NCBI GenBank assembly: GCA_002495485.1
Contig: DAFH01000050.1
Location: 13,348 to 18,829, forward strand
DNA length: 5,482 bases
Origin: Candidatus Bathyarchaeota archaeon UBA185
GTDB taxonomy: Archaea > Thermoproteota > Bathyarchaeia > 40CM-2-53-6
Direction of reading: 5' to 3'
Shown: positions 5,423 through 5,482 of the stretch, in pieces
How positions within the stretch are numbered: the stretch's first letter is position 1
How the letters are laid out: every line of letters starts with the position of its first letter
Notes under the pieces: model-generated
What the model saw: only the letters and a program-made list of their open reading frames with translations
The model's database searches: none
Told to the model about the DNA's origin: nothing
Position numbers and translations under genes: made by a program

Positions 5423-5482
5423 ATGAGCGGCAGTCGTAACGATTGGAACGCACCGATCATTGCTGAGTTTCGCAGCAACCAC
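5423..5482 (+). CDS. F420H2-dependent nitroreductase/quinone reductase-like protein, N-terminus only
   Basis: Only the first 20 codons lie in the window. They encode MSGSRNDWNAPIIAEFRSNH, which fits the N-terminal signature of deazaflavin (F420)-dependent reductases of the Ddn/F420H2 quinone-reductase family, where a short leader precedes an (N/D)DWN-x3-I-x-EFR block. Such proteins are normally about 130-150 aa, bind F420H2 in a split-barrel fold, and reduce quinones or xenobiotic nitro and enone compounds. GAGAG at 5412-5416 is a weak ribosome site at suitable spacing. The match rests on few residues, so other split-barrel members cannot be excluded. If correct, the host makes cofactor F420. 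Confidence 0.6.
   Translation, partial: MSGSRNDWNAPIIAEFRSNH

Overview
The window holds six recognisable protein-coding genes and one uncharacterised small one. No RNA gene, CRISPR array or insertion sequence was found. The host is most likely a mesophilic archaeon. Three observations support this. The transporter promoter has an A/T-only TATA box centred about 30 nt before an ATG that lacks a Shine-Dalgarno (leaderless architecture). AGA/AGG arginine codons are frequent, especially in the HxlR gene. The right edge begins a protein resembling F420H2-dependent reductases. F420-using bacteria (Chloroflexota, Actinomycetota) remain possible, because the cyclase-TPR, HxlR and cupin families are all common in bacteria.

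Left part (1-1866): a DHA2/EmrB-type drug-efflux MFS transporter on the minus strand, cut by the left edge, is divergent from an HxlR-family winged-helix regulator. A 17-bp GTATAC palindrome lies between the transporter's putative TATA box and its start codon. This is a classical repressor-pump divergon, with the regulator probably controlling the pump.

Middle part (1867-4917): after a 214-bp gene-free gap comes a minus-strand four-helix membrane protein with a conserved Cys/Asn/Arg/His motif. It is divergent from a small cupin that closely resembles the manganese-dependent bacterial hydroxynitrile lyases and keeps every metal and active-site residue. The 69-bp gap between them carries a strong GC hairpin. 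The cupin converges on a 652-aa class III adenylyl cyclase-TolB-like-TPR protein, and their stop codons overlap.

Right part (4918-5482): a 162-bp regulatory gap containing repeated AAAAC/GTTTT inverted elements separates the cyclase from a divergent 84-aa zinc-ribbon protein. A further gap with two interlocking inverted repeats leads to the first 20 codons of a DDN-like F420H2-dependent reductase.

Taken together the region looks like an accessory stress or detoxification and signalling neighbourhood: efflux pump, cupin, F420 reductase and a cAMP-type sensor. There is no sign of one long operon, since most genes have their own promoter gap. Three genes (membrane protein, cupin, cyclase) appear to start with TTG.
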